64,000 nucleotides of DNA from Brachionus plicatilis. Lineage: Eukaryota > Rotifera > Eurotatoria > Ploima > Brachionidae. Below, in pieces: positions 50,241-59,989 of the stretch (positions are counted from its first letter, which is position 1; each line of letters begins with the position of its first letter). Under the pieces are notes generated by a model. The model did not search any database, had not been told where the DNA came from, and worked only from the letters and a program-made list of their open reading frames with translations. The DNA lies in NCBI GenBank assembly GCA_010279815.1, contig QEOQ01000165.1, positions 611,996 through 675,995 on the forward strand. Direction: 5' to 3'. Position numbers and translations under genes: made by a program.

Positions 50241-50940
50241 CAGAAACTGAGAGTTGAAACTCGTCTTTTATATTATTGAACGGCAATAAACAAATAGCAA
50301 CAAAATCCTTTTTTTTCAAAATTGATCAGTGCCTCATTTGATCACAATGATAAAACGATGAATTCCAACCACGGCTCAAACTCAATTGAGATTCTTAGGA
50401 GTCCTCCTTACATGTATTTGGTGATAGGGCAGGCGTGAAACGCGGATAGATGCGTCTACTGGCTTTTTTTCTATGTTTAGTGTAACGCGTCTACTCGTTC
50501 TTGGACTTAGTTCTCAAAAAAAAATTCTTTTCGTATAAAAAAAGCGAAAAAAAATAATAACTGAAAAAAGAGCTCCAAATTAAGACTTCTAGCTAATATT
50601 AATCTGTATTCAAAACTAGTATAAAAACAAATTTAAAATGGAGTAGTGATTTGATAATAGGATCCATGGTTAATTTACGTAATTTTACGCAAAAATACGT
50701 AAATATACGTAATAAATATTCACATTCTCTTGTTTTTTGGTAATGCTTCAGCGTCTTCGGCTGTATCATTAAATTGGTTTTGTAAAATGCTGATTGTACT
50801 AGACATTTTATTTTATATTTTTTTTATTTAATAAAATTTTTTTTAAATGGCTTTGAGTAATTAAATTCCTTTCACCATTGTTAGAAGAATTTTTAAATAG
50901 TGTTAGAGTCTAAATAATTTCAGAAAGAACAAATTACAAA
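50241..50940. other. Spacer, unresolved
   Basis: A somewhat GC-richer part (50340-50470) has no ORF. ACGTAATTTTACGC words at ~50676 resemble the mariner terminal repeats. No element ends can be set. Confidence 0.3.
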
Positions 50941-50955
50941 TACATTTTAGAAAAG

Positions 50956-52557
50956 TTACAAGCTTTGAACTATCCACTGCTGCAAATACTTTGAGACAAT
51001 TGACAAGGGAGTTCTAAAGTCAGGTATTCTTGAGCTTTCAACAAAGACATCAACGTACTCTTTCGAAAGGCTTGTTATCAAAGCGTTTATGTGACCGAAA
51101 CAATTTTTTAAGTATTTAATAAACAGTTTTTCTAGTCTTAATTTTATTGGATCTAATTTAGTTTCTTCAAGGAAGTTATAAAAAATTTCCGACGGGGTGT
51201 CAAAGGGGAGATGGTAAATAGACTTGATAGAGATATTTTGAAGTACTTGTAACCTCTGGATATTTGTTTTTGAGACTAGTTTTATAGTAAAAAAACTATA
51301 ATCTATAATTGAACCTATGAGAGCATTATAAACCCCTACTAAAGTTTTATTATTGAGCTTCCATGATTTATGGAACAGAATTTTGATAATATTTAGTCTA
51401 TCTTGACACCTAGACCGGATAAACTCGACTTGAGAGTTAAAACATAAGCTTTCATCAAATTTTATACCTAAAAAAATTGGACAATCACAGTATGGAATTT
51501 TCTTGCCAAGAAGATTAAGAACTAGATCCTGATTTTTTGAAGAATTTCCAGAAAAAATTAAGTAACAGCACTTATCGGGAGCCATTTTTAGTCTCCATTT
51601 GTAGAGCCAAGTTTCGACTTTTTTCAAGTAGCTATTTATAACTTTGGAAATGTTACCATATTTCTTAAATATGAAGAAGGTGACTAAATCATCTGCAAAT
51701 AATAAAGAGTAAGAATTGTTTTTTTTGTCCTGTTTAGGTACGTCATTAATAGAAATTGAAAATAAAAGAGGGCTAATAACGGTACCCTGGGGGACGCCAG
51801 TTGCTATTTCTCCACAAGTAGACTCAAAATTATTTAATTTAATAAAAAACTTTCTATTATTTAAGAAATTCTTTACCCACTCAAGAACATAGAGTGGGAC
51901 TCCAGTTTTACTTAGTTTATAAATGATACCGCTATGCCAAACCTTGTCAAAAGCTTGAGAAATGTCAAAGAAAAGGGAGCATACTTTTATTTTCCTAATT
52001 ATGGTCTCAGAGACTTTTAGGCTTAAGAACACAAGGTTGTCTGAGGTACGACGGTGTTGTCGGAAACCAGATTGTTCTTTACAAATGAAAACTTTGGATT
52101 CCAAAAATGAATAGAGTCTAGTTTTAATTATTCTTTCTAGGATTTTACCCAGACAGCTGGTAACACTTATTGGCCTGTACTTTGATGGATCATGGCTTAT
52201 TGTTTTTTTTGGGATCATCGTTATCTTAGAAATTTTCCAACTGTCAGGAATATCATTATTCTCGAGACATAAATTAAAGAATTCAATTAGCCTAACAAGA
52301 AAGGTTTCAGAGAGGTTTTTTAACATTTGATTGTTAATATTGTCAGGGCCAGAAGCTGAGTCATCTTTTAGAGTTTTTAGTATATTCTTTAATTCATTTA
52401 GAGTAATTTTAGGGAAGTTTGTATTTTCATTTTTGTATAATTCCGAATTAAGATACTCTTTTTCGGATATATTTTTTTCGACCATCTCAAAAAATGACCG
52501 ATCAAATGAATTTTCACTTTCCTTAGAAAAAGTTTTACTTAATATTTTTTTAAACAA
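50956..52557 (-). CDS. LINE reverse transcriptase (RT and C-terminal region)
   Basis: The 533-codon frame is open. Motifs in order are DSASGPDNINNQML, MIPKKTISHDPSKYRPISVT, LGKILERIIKTRL, CKEQSGFRQHRRTSDNL, SLFFDISQAFDKVWHSGI, GVPQGTVISPLLFSISIND and the catalytic LLFADDLVTFF. LKMAPDKCCYLIFSG and FLGIKFDESLCFNSQV follow, then the usual LINE C-terminal helices. It is distinct from the LINE at 42-46 kb but close to the fragments at 37.5-38.2 and 62.6-63.3 kb. All visible RT catalytic residues are intact even though the upstream part is broken. Confidence 0.88.
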   Translation of the reverse strand: MFKKILSKTFSKESENSFDRSFFEMVEKNISEKEYLNSELYKNENTNFPKITLNELKNILKTLKDDSASGPDNINNQMLKNLSETFLVRLIEFFNLCLENNDIPDSWKISKITMIPKKTISHDPSKYRPISVTSCLGKILERIIKTRLYSFLESKVFICKEQSGFRQHRRTSDNLVFLSLKVSETIIRKIKVCSLFFDISQAFDKVWHSGIIYKLSKTGVPLYVLEWVKNFLNNRKFFIKLNNFESTCGEIATGVPQGTVISPLLFSISINDVPKQDKKNNSYSLLFADDLVTFFIFKKYGNISKVINSYLKKVETWLYKWRLKMAPDKCCYLIFSGNSSKNQDLVLNLLGKKIPYCDCPIFLGIKFDESLCFNSQVEFIRSRCQDRLNIIKILFHKSWKLNNKTLVGVYNALIGSIIDYSFFTIKLVSKTNIQRLQVLQNISIKSIYHLPFDTPSEIFYNFLEETKLDPIKLRLEKLFIKYLKNCFGHINALITSLSKEYVDVFVESSRIPDFRTPLSIVSKYLQQWIVQSL

Positions 52558-52611
52558 TTCACCTTTTTCCTAAGCCTAAAATTAACTTAGGGATATAATT
52601 CGAGGAAGAAC

Positions 52612-53040
52612 CTATTTAATTTTTTGCCAAAAGGGTCTAGATGAGTTTGGGTTTGGACCCAGAGATTTGAGGAAATTTTCCCATTTTTCATTTTTGTGTT
52701 TAGAAATATTGTATCTTATCATATTTGTTAATTTATTACACTCTTTTAGATTTTCAATAGTTTTGAATTTTAATTTTTTTAGTTTTTTACGTTTGTGGAT
52801 AAGTGCGACTATATTTTTAGGCAGTGAATTTTTGAATTTTTTGGACGGAAATTTAGGAATAGCGGAATTAGCTGTGTCTAAGATACTTTTGGTTATTATT
52901 TCATTACTTAGATTCAGATCCTTTGAGTCAAAACAAAAAAGGACAGCTTCTAGGGCTTTTTTAAATATTTTCCAATCAGCCTTTTTATAGTCTAGTTTTT
53001 TTCCATTTTCTTTTTTTACTTCACAGTATTCAAAGCCCAT
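52612..53040 (-). pseudogene. LINE ORF2 segment upstream of RT
   Basis: The 142-codon frame (KENGKKLDYKKADWKIFKKA, KFPSKKFKNSLPKNIVALIH, NSSRPFWQKIK) matches the connector between endonuclease and RT in LINE ORF2 proteins, including the basic L..LIHKRKKLKKL and FW.KI motifs. It ends in a stop 55 nt before the RT frame resumes. Confidence 0.7.
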
Positions 53041-53216
53041 ATATTATACATTATATTAAGAAAAAGTTCATTTTTATATTTCCAAAATTACATTAATTAA
53101 AGAAAATTCAATTATTAAGTGTCAAAGTTAAAAATTTGGGGTACTTTGTTTTATATTAGGATTCAATATTTAATAAAAAGTTAAGTTTTAATCAAATAAG
53201 TGTAAATAAATAAAAA

Positions 53217-53333
53217 CAGAGTTGTTTAAAAGTCACAAGTCTCAAGTCTCAAGTCAAGTCATAGTCCGGACTTTTTTTTTCAAAGGTCCGAGTCAAAGAC
53301 TTTAATTTTTTTTGAGACTTTCAAACAACTCTG
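53217..53333. mobile_element. 117-bp hAT-type MITE with 8-bp target duplication
   Basis: The terminal inverted repeats begin CAGAGTTGTTTAAAAGTC on the left and CAGAGTTGTTTGAAAGTC on the reverse-complemented right. AATAAAAA flanks both sides exactly (53209-53216 and 53334-53341). The interior has CAAGTCTCAAGTCTCAAGTC and a central AGTCCGGACT palindrome. CAG termini and 8-bp duplications are typical of hAT elements. Confidence 0.85.
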
Positions 53334-53341
53334 AATAAAAA

Positions 53342-53845
53342 TTAGTGTTTTTTTATTTAATTAGGTGTTTATTAATTTTTTATGTATAATTTTAACAACT
53401 GGGTAATTTTAATATTTGGGGGGAAAAATTAAAATTTTGGGGTATTCTATAAAAGTTTTGTGGTAACGATTTTAATGGTCCACTAAAAAATATTCTATCA
53501 AAGCATCCAGAAATTTTGCCTGAAAGCAATCTTGAAATTGTTTCGAAATGTTGTTTTAAAATTGATTAAAATCATCCTTAATTTAATAGAAATTCGCTGG
53601 TTTGAACAACGCAACAATTAAAATTGAAAAAAATTCGTTTTTTGAAAATGATTGAAAAAATCTAAAATTTTATTTTAAGAAATTTGTCCTAGATTATATG
53701 AAATCTGGTTTATCATCACAACACCTAATTCTCTAGATTGTTTTTTCAGTTTTTTCAGAAAATAGAAAATAAATAATTTTATTAAAAACCCCTTGACTAT
53801 TAATAAAACATACGACTATGTCCTAGATATCTAAATTTAAACTTC
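53342..53845. other. Upstream region of secreted-protein gene 1
   Basis: AT-rich with no ORF. GATTATAAAT at 53851-53860, ~50 nt before the ATG, is the likely TATA box. Confidence 0.35.
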
Positions 53846-53850
53846 AGTTG

Positions 53851-53860
53851 GATTATAAAT
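53851..53860 (+). promoter_or_regulatory. Candidate TATA box of secreted gene 1
   Basis: GATTATAAAT lies 49-58 nt before the ATG at 53909. The paralogue at 59465 has a TATA-like motif at the same distance. Confidence 0.4.
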
Positions 53861-53908
53861 TAGTCACACATTTTTTTTTAAATAATCAAAATAAAAATCT
53901 GTCAAAAA

Positions 53909-54325
53909 ATGAAGACAATTATATTAATCTGTTTGGTTGCAACTCTGTCCAAAGGATTGTATTGCCAAAATGAAATTTCAGATGACGAAGAAATTCAACG
54001 ATCTAGTCTCATAGAAATGATCAAAGTTTTGCCGCCAATACAAGCTCAATTGATTCCATCTGACTCACAAAATCCAATTCAAATTCAAATTTTAGACTCA
54101 GATGAAAGCATTGAAGAACTTGAGCAGCAAGAAGAGGAAGAAGAGCAAGGACAGCAAAGTGAGCAAGGACAACAAAGTGAGCAAGGACAGCAAAGTGAGC
54201 AAGGGCAACAAGGTGAGCAAGGACAACAAGGTGAGCAAGGACAGCAAAGTGAGCAAGGAGAACAAGGTGAGCAAGGACAGCAAGGTGAAGATGGAGAACA
54301 AGAAAAACAAGAAGGAGAACAATGA
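53909..54325 (+). CDS. Secreted Q/E/G-rich repeat protein, paralogue 1
   Basis: The product has 138 residues and no known family is recognised. It starts with a classic signal peptide (MKTIILICLVATLSKGLYC). A short acidic segment follows, then a conserved core LPPIQAQLIPSDSQNPIQIQ at ~41-60. An acidic stretch leads into ~55 residues of EQGQQ/SEQGQQ repeats, encoded by 18-nt units in tandem (~54145-54294). It has the same signal peptide, the same core and a similar Q/E-rich tail as the gene at 59465, so they are paralogues. After the TGA stop the same frame continues as GEKEEQTQ and then TAA, suggesting a recently gained stop or an allele with a longer tail. AATAAA follows at ~54458. Likely an extracellular low-complexity, possibly structural or adhesive, protein (inference). 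Confidence 0.75.
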   Translation: MKTIILICLVATLSKGLYCQNEISDDEEIQRSSLIEMIKVLPPIQAQLIPSDSQNPIQIQILDSDESIEELEQQEEEEEQGQQSEQGQQSEQGQQSEQGQQGEQGQQGEQGQQSEQGEQGEQGQQGEDGEQEKQEGEQ

Positions 54326-54489
54326 GGTGAAAAAGAAGAACAAACTCAATAAATTACAGTTCAAATTATTTAAACAAATGATTTCTGCCTTATTTTTTCT
54401 TACTTTCATCTTTTTTTTAAATTATCTAATTATTATTTAATAGATTTTTTAAGTAAAATAAATGTTTTAATATTCAATAAATGTTATAA

Positions 54490-55690
54490 CTGTGAATTTA
54501 TCCAACTTTTTTCCTTTATTTAAAAAAAGCTACGTACACTCTAAGCATTTAGAGACCATTTTATTACTGATAATTAACATTTAAATGTTGCCAACTCGAA
54601 AGTTACATTTTTAAGTTCTTACTTTAAAGTAAAATTTATTTTTTTACTTAAAAGAAACATTTTTTTTTCAGTTCTGATTTGATACTAGGGTTTTTGGTAA
54701 TTTTAAGTAGATTTCCGAAAATTAACGTAATTTTTTTTTTTTTTTTTAAGATTCAAGGTTAATCAACAGGCTAGTGCCCTTATCTATTGAATAGACAGAT
54801 TAACTCTTCATTTATTTCAATTAAAATATGAATTCATTAAAATACAATATATCAAAATGTTTAATATAAAAAAAAAAAATATTCAAAAAAAAACTTTTAA
54901 AATTCAAATTTAAATTATCAAAAGACTTAATTGATTTGTCATAAATCAAGTTAATATTGTTAAACATTGACAGTTTAAATGTACTAAACTTTAATACCAA
55001 TTTATCAACAATGAATTTGTTAGATAATCTTGAATAAACATATTTAAAAGTTTTTTCACAACTTTTTGATCTTGATCCACATTTGATTATTTGGTCTTTA
55101 TTTTTAATTTTAGTAATAATGTGTTAAAATTTTGAAAAAAGTTAATAATCTGAATTTAAGGTGATAATTAATTTTAAAATTATTATTTTTTTATTAAGAA
55201 AGCAAAATTGTTTTTCGATTAGTTTTTAATAAATTTTTCGCTTTTTCAAACGTTTTTTAAGAAGTTTAACCCTTGCTTAACCATTAGGAAAAATTAAGCA
55301 AGGAGATCGTAAAATAATCTGTATCCATTAGTTAAATATAAACTTTATTAATCAATAAAAATTTATTAATATATTTATGTGAAAATTAATCTGCAAGTAG
55401 AAGTATAATATGAAAAATTTTGAAGTTACAAAAATGATTAGAGAAATAAAATATTATAAATACAAGCATAAATTTGAAAAATTGAAAAAGAAAAATTACA
55501 TTATATTATTCTGCTTCAAAAGATTTAGTTTGCTTAAAATGTAGATAATAATATCTTTATAGACTACTTTTTTATATAGACATAGACTTAAAAAAATATG
55601 GACAAATTAATATAGACTCATTAATAATGCAGAATAAAAGGACATAGAACAGAGACTAATAAAATGGAGATTACATTCTATATAGATTAT
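54490..55690. other. AT-rich intergenic stretch
   Basis: No gene is supported. Short TATATAGAC-type words recur between 55570 and 55690 and again at 56190-56225, without a clear repeat unit. Confidence 0.35.
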
Positions 55691-55694
55691 TGTT

Positions 55695-55895
55695 ATATTC
55701 TATGTTACTAGGCCTCGATTCCATGATGATTGCCGAGACAGCAGCGCCGTCTCCACTTTAAGTATTAAAGAGATCTAAACAACAATTATTCTCTAAGGTC
55801 AATGTATAGCAGCTACCATAGACGGCTCCTGTAGTAAGTCGTCTCCGCAAGCCTGCTTGCTGTAGTTTATTATTATTAATATTATTATATTCATT
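55695..55895 (+). repeat. Possible LINE/SINE 3' tail
   Basis: This island is less AT-rich (GGCCTCGATTCCATGATGAT, GAGACAGCAGCGCCGTCTCC, CCGCAAGCCTGCTTGCTGTA). It ends in a TTATTATTATTAATATTATT microsatellite, like the tail of the LINE at 42 kb. No coding frame is readable. It may be an orphan 3' end of another LINE or a SINE. Confidence 0.3.
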
Positions 55896-56520
55896 TTAAA
55901 ATGTTAATAAGAATAAGTTGGTCAAAGTGAAAAAAATGTTGTTATACAGGAAGAATTAAGAGTTTTTCTGGCTAATACTATAGAAATTTTGATAGAAACT
56001 GAGTCAGAGGGAATGGAGCCTTTATTATTTCTATTATTTTTTAATTTAAAATCAAAATTTTTATTTTTGTATTCATTTTTTTTTATTATTTTATTAATTA
56101 AAAAATTTTTTAAATCGAAATAAAATTTTACCATGTTTCTATAAAGAAAAGAAAGTCTGCATAATTATAATTCGAGATTATAGTCAACGTCTATATTATA
56201 TGCATCTATATAGACAGTCTGTTTTATGATATAGTGCCGTTAATCCTACTATAATAAATTTTTTTCTTAATTCTTTTTAGCTAAAATAAAATAACACGAT
56301 TTACCTTAAATAAATGATAAAACTCGTTATTTAAATAAATGATGATTTAATTATAAAAAACAGTTTAGAAATTTTAGATAGTTCAAGCGAGAAAAAGAAA
56401 TAACAAGATAGTAATTACGAATATGAGTCAGATATTGAAAATCTAAAAATTCCATTGATGCCTTTTAATAAGAATTTTTTCTCAATAAGATTCAAAAAAA
56501 TTAAAATAATACCGAAAAAA
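55896..56520. other. AT-rich intergenic stretch
   Basis: Nothing supported. The hydrophobic/lysine-rich open frame at 55922-56134 looks like AT background. Confidence 0.4.
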
Positions 56521-56524
56521 TTTT

Positions 56525-57048
56525 TTATTTCTTATTAAAAATCTTTCTGAGCTCAAAAGCTAAAACAGCAAATGCAACGCTACAATTTAAGCTTTCCATA
56601 TTAGTAGGAATATTTATTGGTATTACTTTGTACTTTTGATTTACTAATTCATAAAAATGAACATCTACACCATGGGCCTCATTTCCGATAACTAGGCAAA
56701 TCTTATCATCTGGATTTAATTTCTTTGATAGGTCTGTATAATTAACAGCATCATGCACTAAATTTGAATCTGCAACTAGTATTTTATGATCGTTTGTGAT
56801 ATACTTGAATATGTTTTTGGAAATGATGTTCTGTTTAATATCTATATAAAAATGCCCACCCATGGCCGATCGCATGACTTTTTGACTCCATGGATTTACT
56901 GAGCCTTTTGTGACCATTATTTGCTCACAGCCGACTGATGCTGCTGTTCGTATTATGGTACCCATGTTTCCAGGATCAGCAACTCTATCCAAAATAACTC
57001 GAAATGATTTTCTTTTAAGAATTTTTTCCGGATAAAAATTTGCAAATG
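56525..57048 (-). CDS. MRM3: MRM3 exon 2 (SpoU catalytic domain)
   Basis: The exon carries the knotted SpoU core: motif 1 Asn-Gly-Arg in PGNMGTIIR, motif 2 VIGNEAHGV, motif 3 NMESLNCSVA. It begins at the acceptor after CTAG. Confidence 0.85.
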
Positions 57049-59246
57049 CTAGTTTAAAAATAAATAAAAATAATGATTTGCATCTTTTAACCCAAAAATT
57101 TTAAATTAAATCTTCAATAAAACTAAAAGTAAAAAAAACTATTAAAAAAGATATTTTAATCTTATTTTTTAACCATAACATACATAATTCTAGTAGATTT
57201 ACATTAAATAATTCGATTAGAATCTTGCTAAAATTTTTTGCTTAATAATATTCAGCATTATCTTACATAAATTTAAAATTTTTAAAAATTTGAATTCAAA
57301 TACTATCAAAATCTAATTTTTTATATCATACATCTGCAGAAGGAGTTAAAGTATTCCAAATTGCGTGTGATATTTCATTAACTAATTATAAGTTTTCACC
57401 AATTTACCAGATTGATATAAAATTTCCTTTGTTCGATATTAGAGCTTCATAAACCGAAACACTGGTTTGGTGCAGGCAATAAATACCATTTCCTCCATGA
57501 ACATTTTAAACTTAAACTGCATGCTCTAAAGGCATGGTTGTAATTAAAATCATTTTTTTTTAATTTAATGCGACATTCAAAAGTCGAAAAAGCTCTTTTT
57601 ATCAAAAAAAGCCATAATTTTTTAGAAAATTGTAAAATTTCAGGAAAGGAGAAAATCTAATTTTTTTAATTTACCTAATTTATAATATTAGTATTAATAA
57701 ATTTTATATATTTTATAAATTCCAACTAATTAAGTGTAATTTTCTTTAAAAAATTTGCTGATTATCAATTAAAACGTTAATTATATTTTGGAAATCAGAT
57801 TGTTGATTTTTATTTTCTATAAAAAAAATTACACTTTATTATGGGGAATTAACAAAAAATAAATTTAATTTATAATTTTAAATGATTTAGAAAATTATTA
57901 TATATTTTTTTAGATAATTTTAGTTAGGCCATTCTGAATTCATCACTTACTAAATTTTAATTAAGCTGAATATGATTTTAAATTGCGAAAATGTAATGTT
58001 GGGTTCCAAATGGGCAGTTAACTAGGCAAACTTTTTAGAAACCTTAGCTCTCTTTTCATTGACTGGCCAACTTTTTGGTAGACAATTATTTGCTGGTTAG
58101 CAAAGCGGTCTCCTTTTTAGGTCGCCAAAAAATACGGCCAATTGTTTTGCAGACGGTCGCTTAAACCTTCAGAAAATTTTGTAGAAAAATGAAGAAAATT
58201 TTTTTAAAGATAATTCTACGTAATTTTTACAAAATTTTAAAAGTTTTTTTCTCAAAATATTTTATCAGTTTCATATTATTTTATCAGGATTTTTTTGCGG
58301 TCTAAAAATCGGACTGTCAACGAAACCGGTCAAATGGTCGTGAAAAACAGTCCATGAATTGCTCTGACTGCATCCAACACTAACCTGAACATCACAGTAA
58401 ATTTTCTTTGAAATAACTGTGAAGCATAATCGAATGGATTTAAAAGGCATGCTAGAAATGTAAGGCATGTTGTATTTTAGATAAAAACATAAAATTTACT
58501 AGAATTTTTAATACATAAATAAGAAATTACATTATTTTTATTAAATTTAAATTAATAAATAAAAATATTCTAATTAAAATAATTGAATTTTGAAAACTCT
58601 TAATAAAAAATATTTTTTTTAATTTTTAAATTTAAAATTTCCTCTACATTTTCCTTATTTAAAAAAAATCAATTCTGTTTTTACTGAAAATATGAATTTA
58701 ATCCTAGATTTTGCTTTAGATTTAAAAATAGATTTCATAATCAAGCTGCCATTTTTATGTTTAGATTTTCTTGAATTTAAAAGTTATTTTAATTATATAA
58801 AAATTGATTTTATTTTTTAAAAAAAAGTTCAATTTTGTACTTTAAAGTATTTCAAAATTATTAAAAAAAATTAATAATTTAGAATTGATTTTTTTGATTA
58901 AAATTTTAATTCAATATTTATTTATTGAAAATTAATTTTGAAAAACTTTAAAAATACCTAAAATTCCTTGATTCGTTTTTACATCACTTATTGCATTCAT
59001 CAAATCTTCGCTAATTCTTCGATAAATAATTCCCTCTTTAATTAAACTGTTGTCATTTAGCAATTCGTCATTAGAATAGAAAACTCTTTGGAGCTTAACA
59101 CAGTCAGCCTTTAAAGCTTCTTTTAGTAAATTTTTTCCTTCTAACAGAATTAGATTCTCTTTCGAAATTTTATTCGAAAAATATTTTAAATCGTCCAAAC
59201 TGCTTTCCATGTTGTTTATTGAAAATTTTGTAATTTTTCGATCCAT
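56525..59246 (-). CDS. MRM3: MRM3-like mitochondrial rRNA 2'-O-methyltransferase
   Basis: A SpoU-family (SPOUT) methyltransferase in two supported exons: 59246-58958 and 57048-56525. Donor TTTTAG|GTATTT and acceptor AACTAG|CATTTG join in phase, giving ..NQGILAFANFYPE... The N-terminal exon carries the substrate-binding part (KENLILLEGKNLLKEALKAD, DVKTNQGIL). Exon 2 has all three SpoU motifs: LDRVADPGNMGTIIRTAA, KICLVIGNEAHGV and IPTNMESLNCSVAFA. MRM3 (RNMTL1) methylates the large mitochondrial rRNA A-loop guanosine. The model is ~270 residues, shorter than human MRM3 (~420). A small upstream exon (~59390-59347, encoding GTSRIFDSLKKN before GTAAGT) may add N-terminal sequence. The stop TAA lies inside AAATAAA, a probable polyadenylation signal. 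Confidence 0.85.
57049..58957 (-). other. MRM3 intron (1.9 kb) with possible Harbinger scrap
   Basis: Mostly AT-rich. At 58441-58271 the minus strand reads KSIRLCFTVISKKIYCDVQV and SVGCSQSNSWTVFHD. This is faintly like the SIN.Q...D......DV.VGWPGS.HD..VF segment of PIF/Harbinger transposases. The GC-richer stretch at 57990-58150 is unexplained. Confidence 0.25.
58958..59246 (-). CDS. MRM3: MRM3 exon 1 (substrate-binding domain)
   Basis: The 96 residues start at MDRKITKFSINNMESSLDDL and end QGIL. An AG site (TATAAG|GTTAAA) ~24 nt upstream suggests that the exon itself extends 5' and joins a further small exon. Confidence 0.75.
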
Positions 59247-59405
59247 GACATATCTATTTTTAACCTTATAAAAAATATTTAGTTAAAATTTAAATAGAAA
59301 ACTTATTTATTACTTTTGATATAAAGTCCAAATTACTTACATTTTTTTTCAGCGAGTCAAAAATTCTTGATGTGCCAAATCCTTAAAAATATTTTTGAAA
59401 ATTCT

Positions 59406-59415
59406 GGTATAAATA
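59406..59415 (+). promoter_or_regulatory. Candidate TATA box of secreted gene 2
   Basis: GGTATAAATAC lies ~55 nt upstream of the ATG at 59465, the same spacing as the TATA-like box of paralogue 1. Confidence 0.45.
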
Positions 59416-59464
59416 CAATGCCTAATTTTTTAATTTTTCATAAAAAAAAGATTCAAAGACAAGA

Positions 59465-59926
59465 ATGAAAACTTTAGTGCTTATTTGCCTGTTTGGTATA
59501 TTGACAAAAGGATTGATTGCTCAACAGGAGCAAGAACAAGACCAGAATGAAATGGATTCTAGACAAAGAATGATGGAGAATATGCCACTAAGACAAATAT
59601 TAAAAATGTTCCCTCCAATTCAAGCTCAAATTATTCCTTTTGAAGCTCAAAATCCAGTTCAAGTTCAATTTGTTCGTAAACAAGATATGGCACAAATGAC
59701 GCAAATGGAAGACCAGCAGGATCAAGGAGGTCAACAAGAACAACAAGAACAACAAGAACAAGGAGAACAACAAGAACAAGGAGAACAAGTAGAACAAGAA
59801 GGGCAAGTGGGTCAGCGAGGTCGACAGCAAGGTCTTTCAGCGGCTGTAATATCTCCTCCATCTCCAGTTTTACCATTTTTTCCTGCTCGTCCTGTACGTC
59901 CTCCAGTTCAGAGCATATTTCTTTAA
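59465..59926 (+). CDS. Secreted Q/E-rich protein, paralogue 2
   Basis: The product has 153 residues. The signal peptide MKTLVLICLFGILTKGLIA is nearly the same as in paralogue 1 (53909). The core MFPPIQAQIIPFEAQNPVQV sits at ~47-66, and a Q/E/G low-complexity tract (QQEQQEQQEQGEQ) at ~87-115. Unlike paralogue 1 it then has a basic turn (QRGRQQG) and a proline/hydrophobic C-terminus (SPPSPVLPFFPARPVRPPVQ). A TATA-like box precedes it and AATAAA follows ~15 nt after the stop. Function unknown. Conservation between the copies is concentrated in the signal peptide and the PPIQAQ.IP...QNP.Q.Q core. This points to a conserved small family rather than simple low-complexity sequence. Confidence 0.78.
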   Translation: MKTLVLICLFGILTKGLIAQQEQEQDQNEMDSRQRMMENMPLRQILKMFPPIQAQIIPFEAQNPVQVQFVRKQDMAQMTQMEDQQDQGGQQEQQEQQEQGEQQEQGEQVEQEGQVGQRGRQQGLSAAVISPPSPVLPFFPARPVRPPVQSIFL

Positions 59927-59989
59927 GTTTTTTTTTCAAAAAATAAACTTTTCATGAATTAAATTTCAAATTTTTTAAATTCTATTCTC

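Larger units (their letters stand above)
50956..53040 (-). mobile_element. 5'-truncated jockey/CR1-like LINE
   Basis: The open frames 53040-52612 and 52557-50956 belong to one ORF2 interrupted by a short region (52558-52611) with a stop and frame change. FWQKIK ends the first, and GELFKKILS is recovered in the second. The endonuclease domain is missing, so the copy is 5'-truncated. Confidence 0.8.

Noticed and set aside
54145..54294. CRISPR array
   Set aside because: The 18-nt units are contiguous coding repeats without spacers, in a eukaryotic gene.
54098..54409. Leucine/phenylalanine-rich minus-strand frame over secreted gene 1
   Set aside because: It is the complement of the EQGQQ repeat (CTC/TTG codons read as Leu) and has no independent support.
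55695..55895. tRNA or other structured RNA gene
   Set aside because: The GC-richer island shows no cloverleaf, A/B box or known RNA motif; the TTA microsatellite end suggests a retroelement tail.
59600..59939. Leu/Val-rich minus-strand frames over secreted gene 2
   Set aside because: Same shadow effect from the Q/E tract; the plus-strand frame has a signal peptide, TATA-like box and paralogue.
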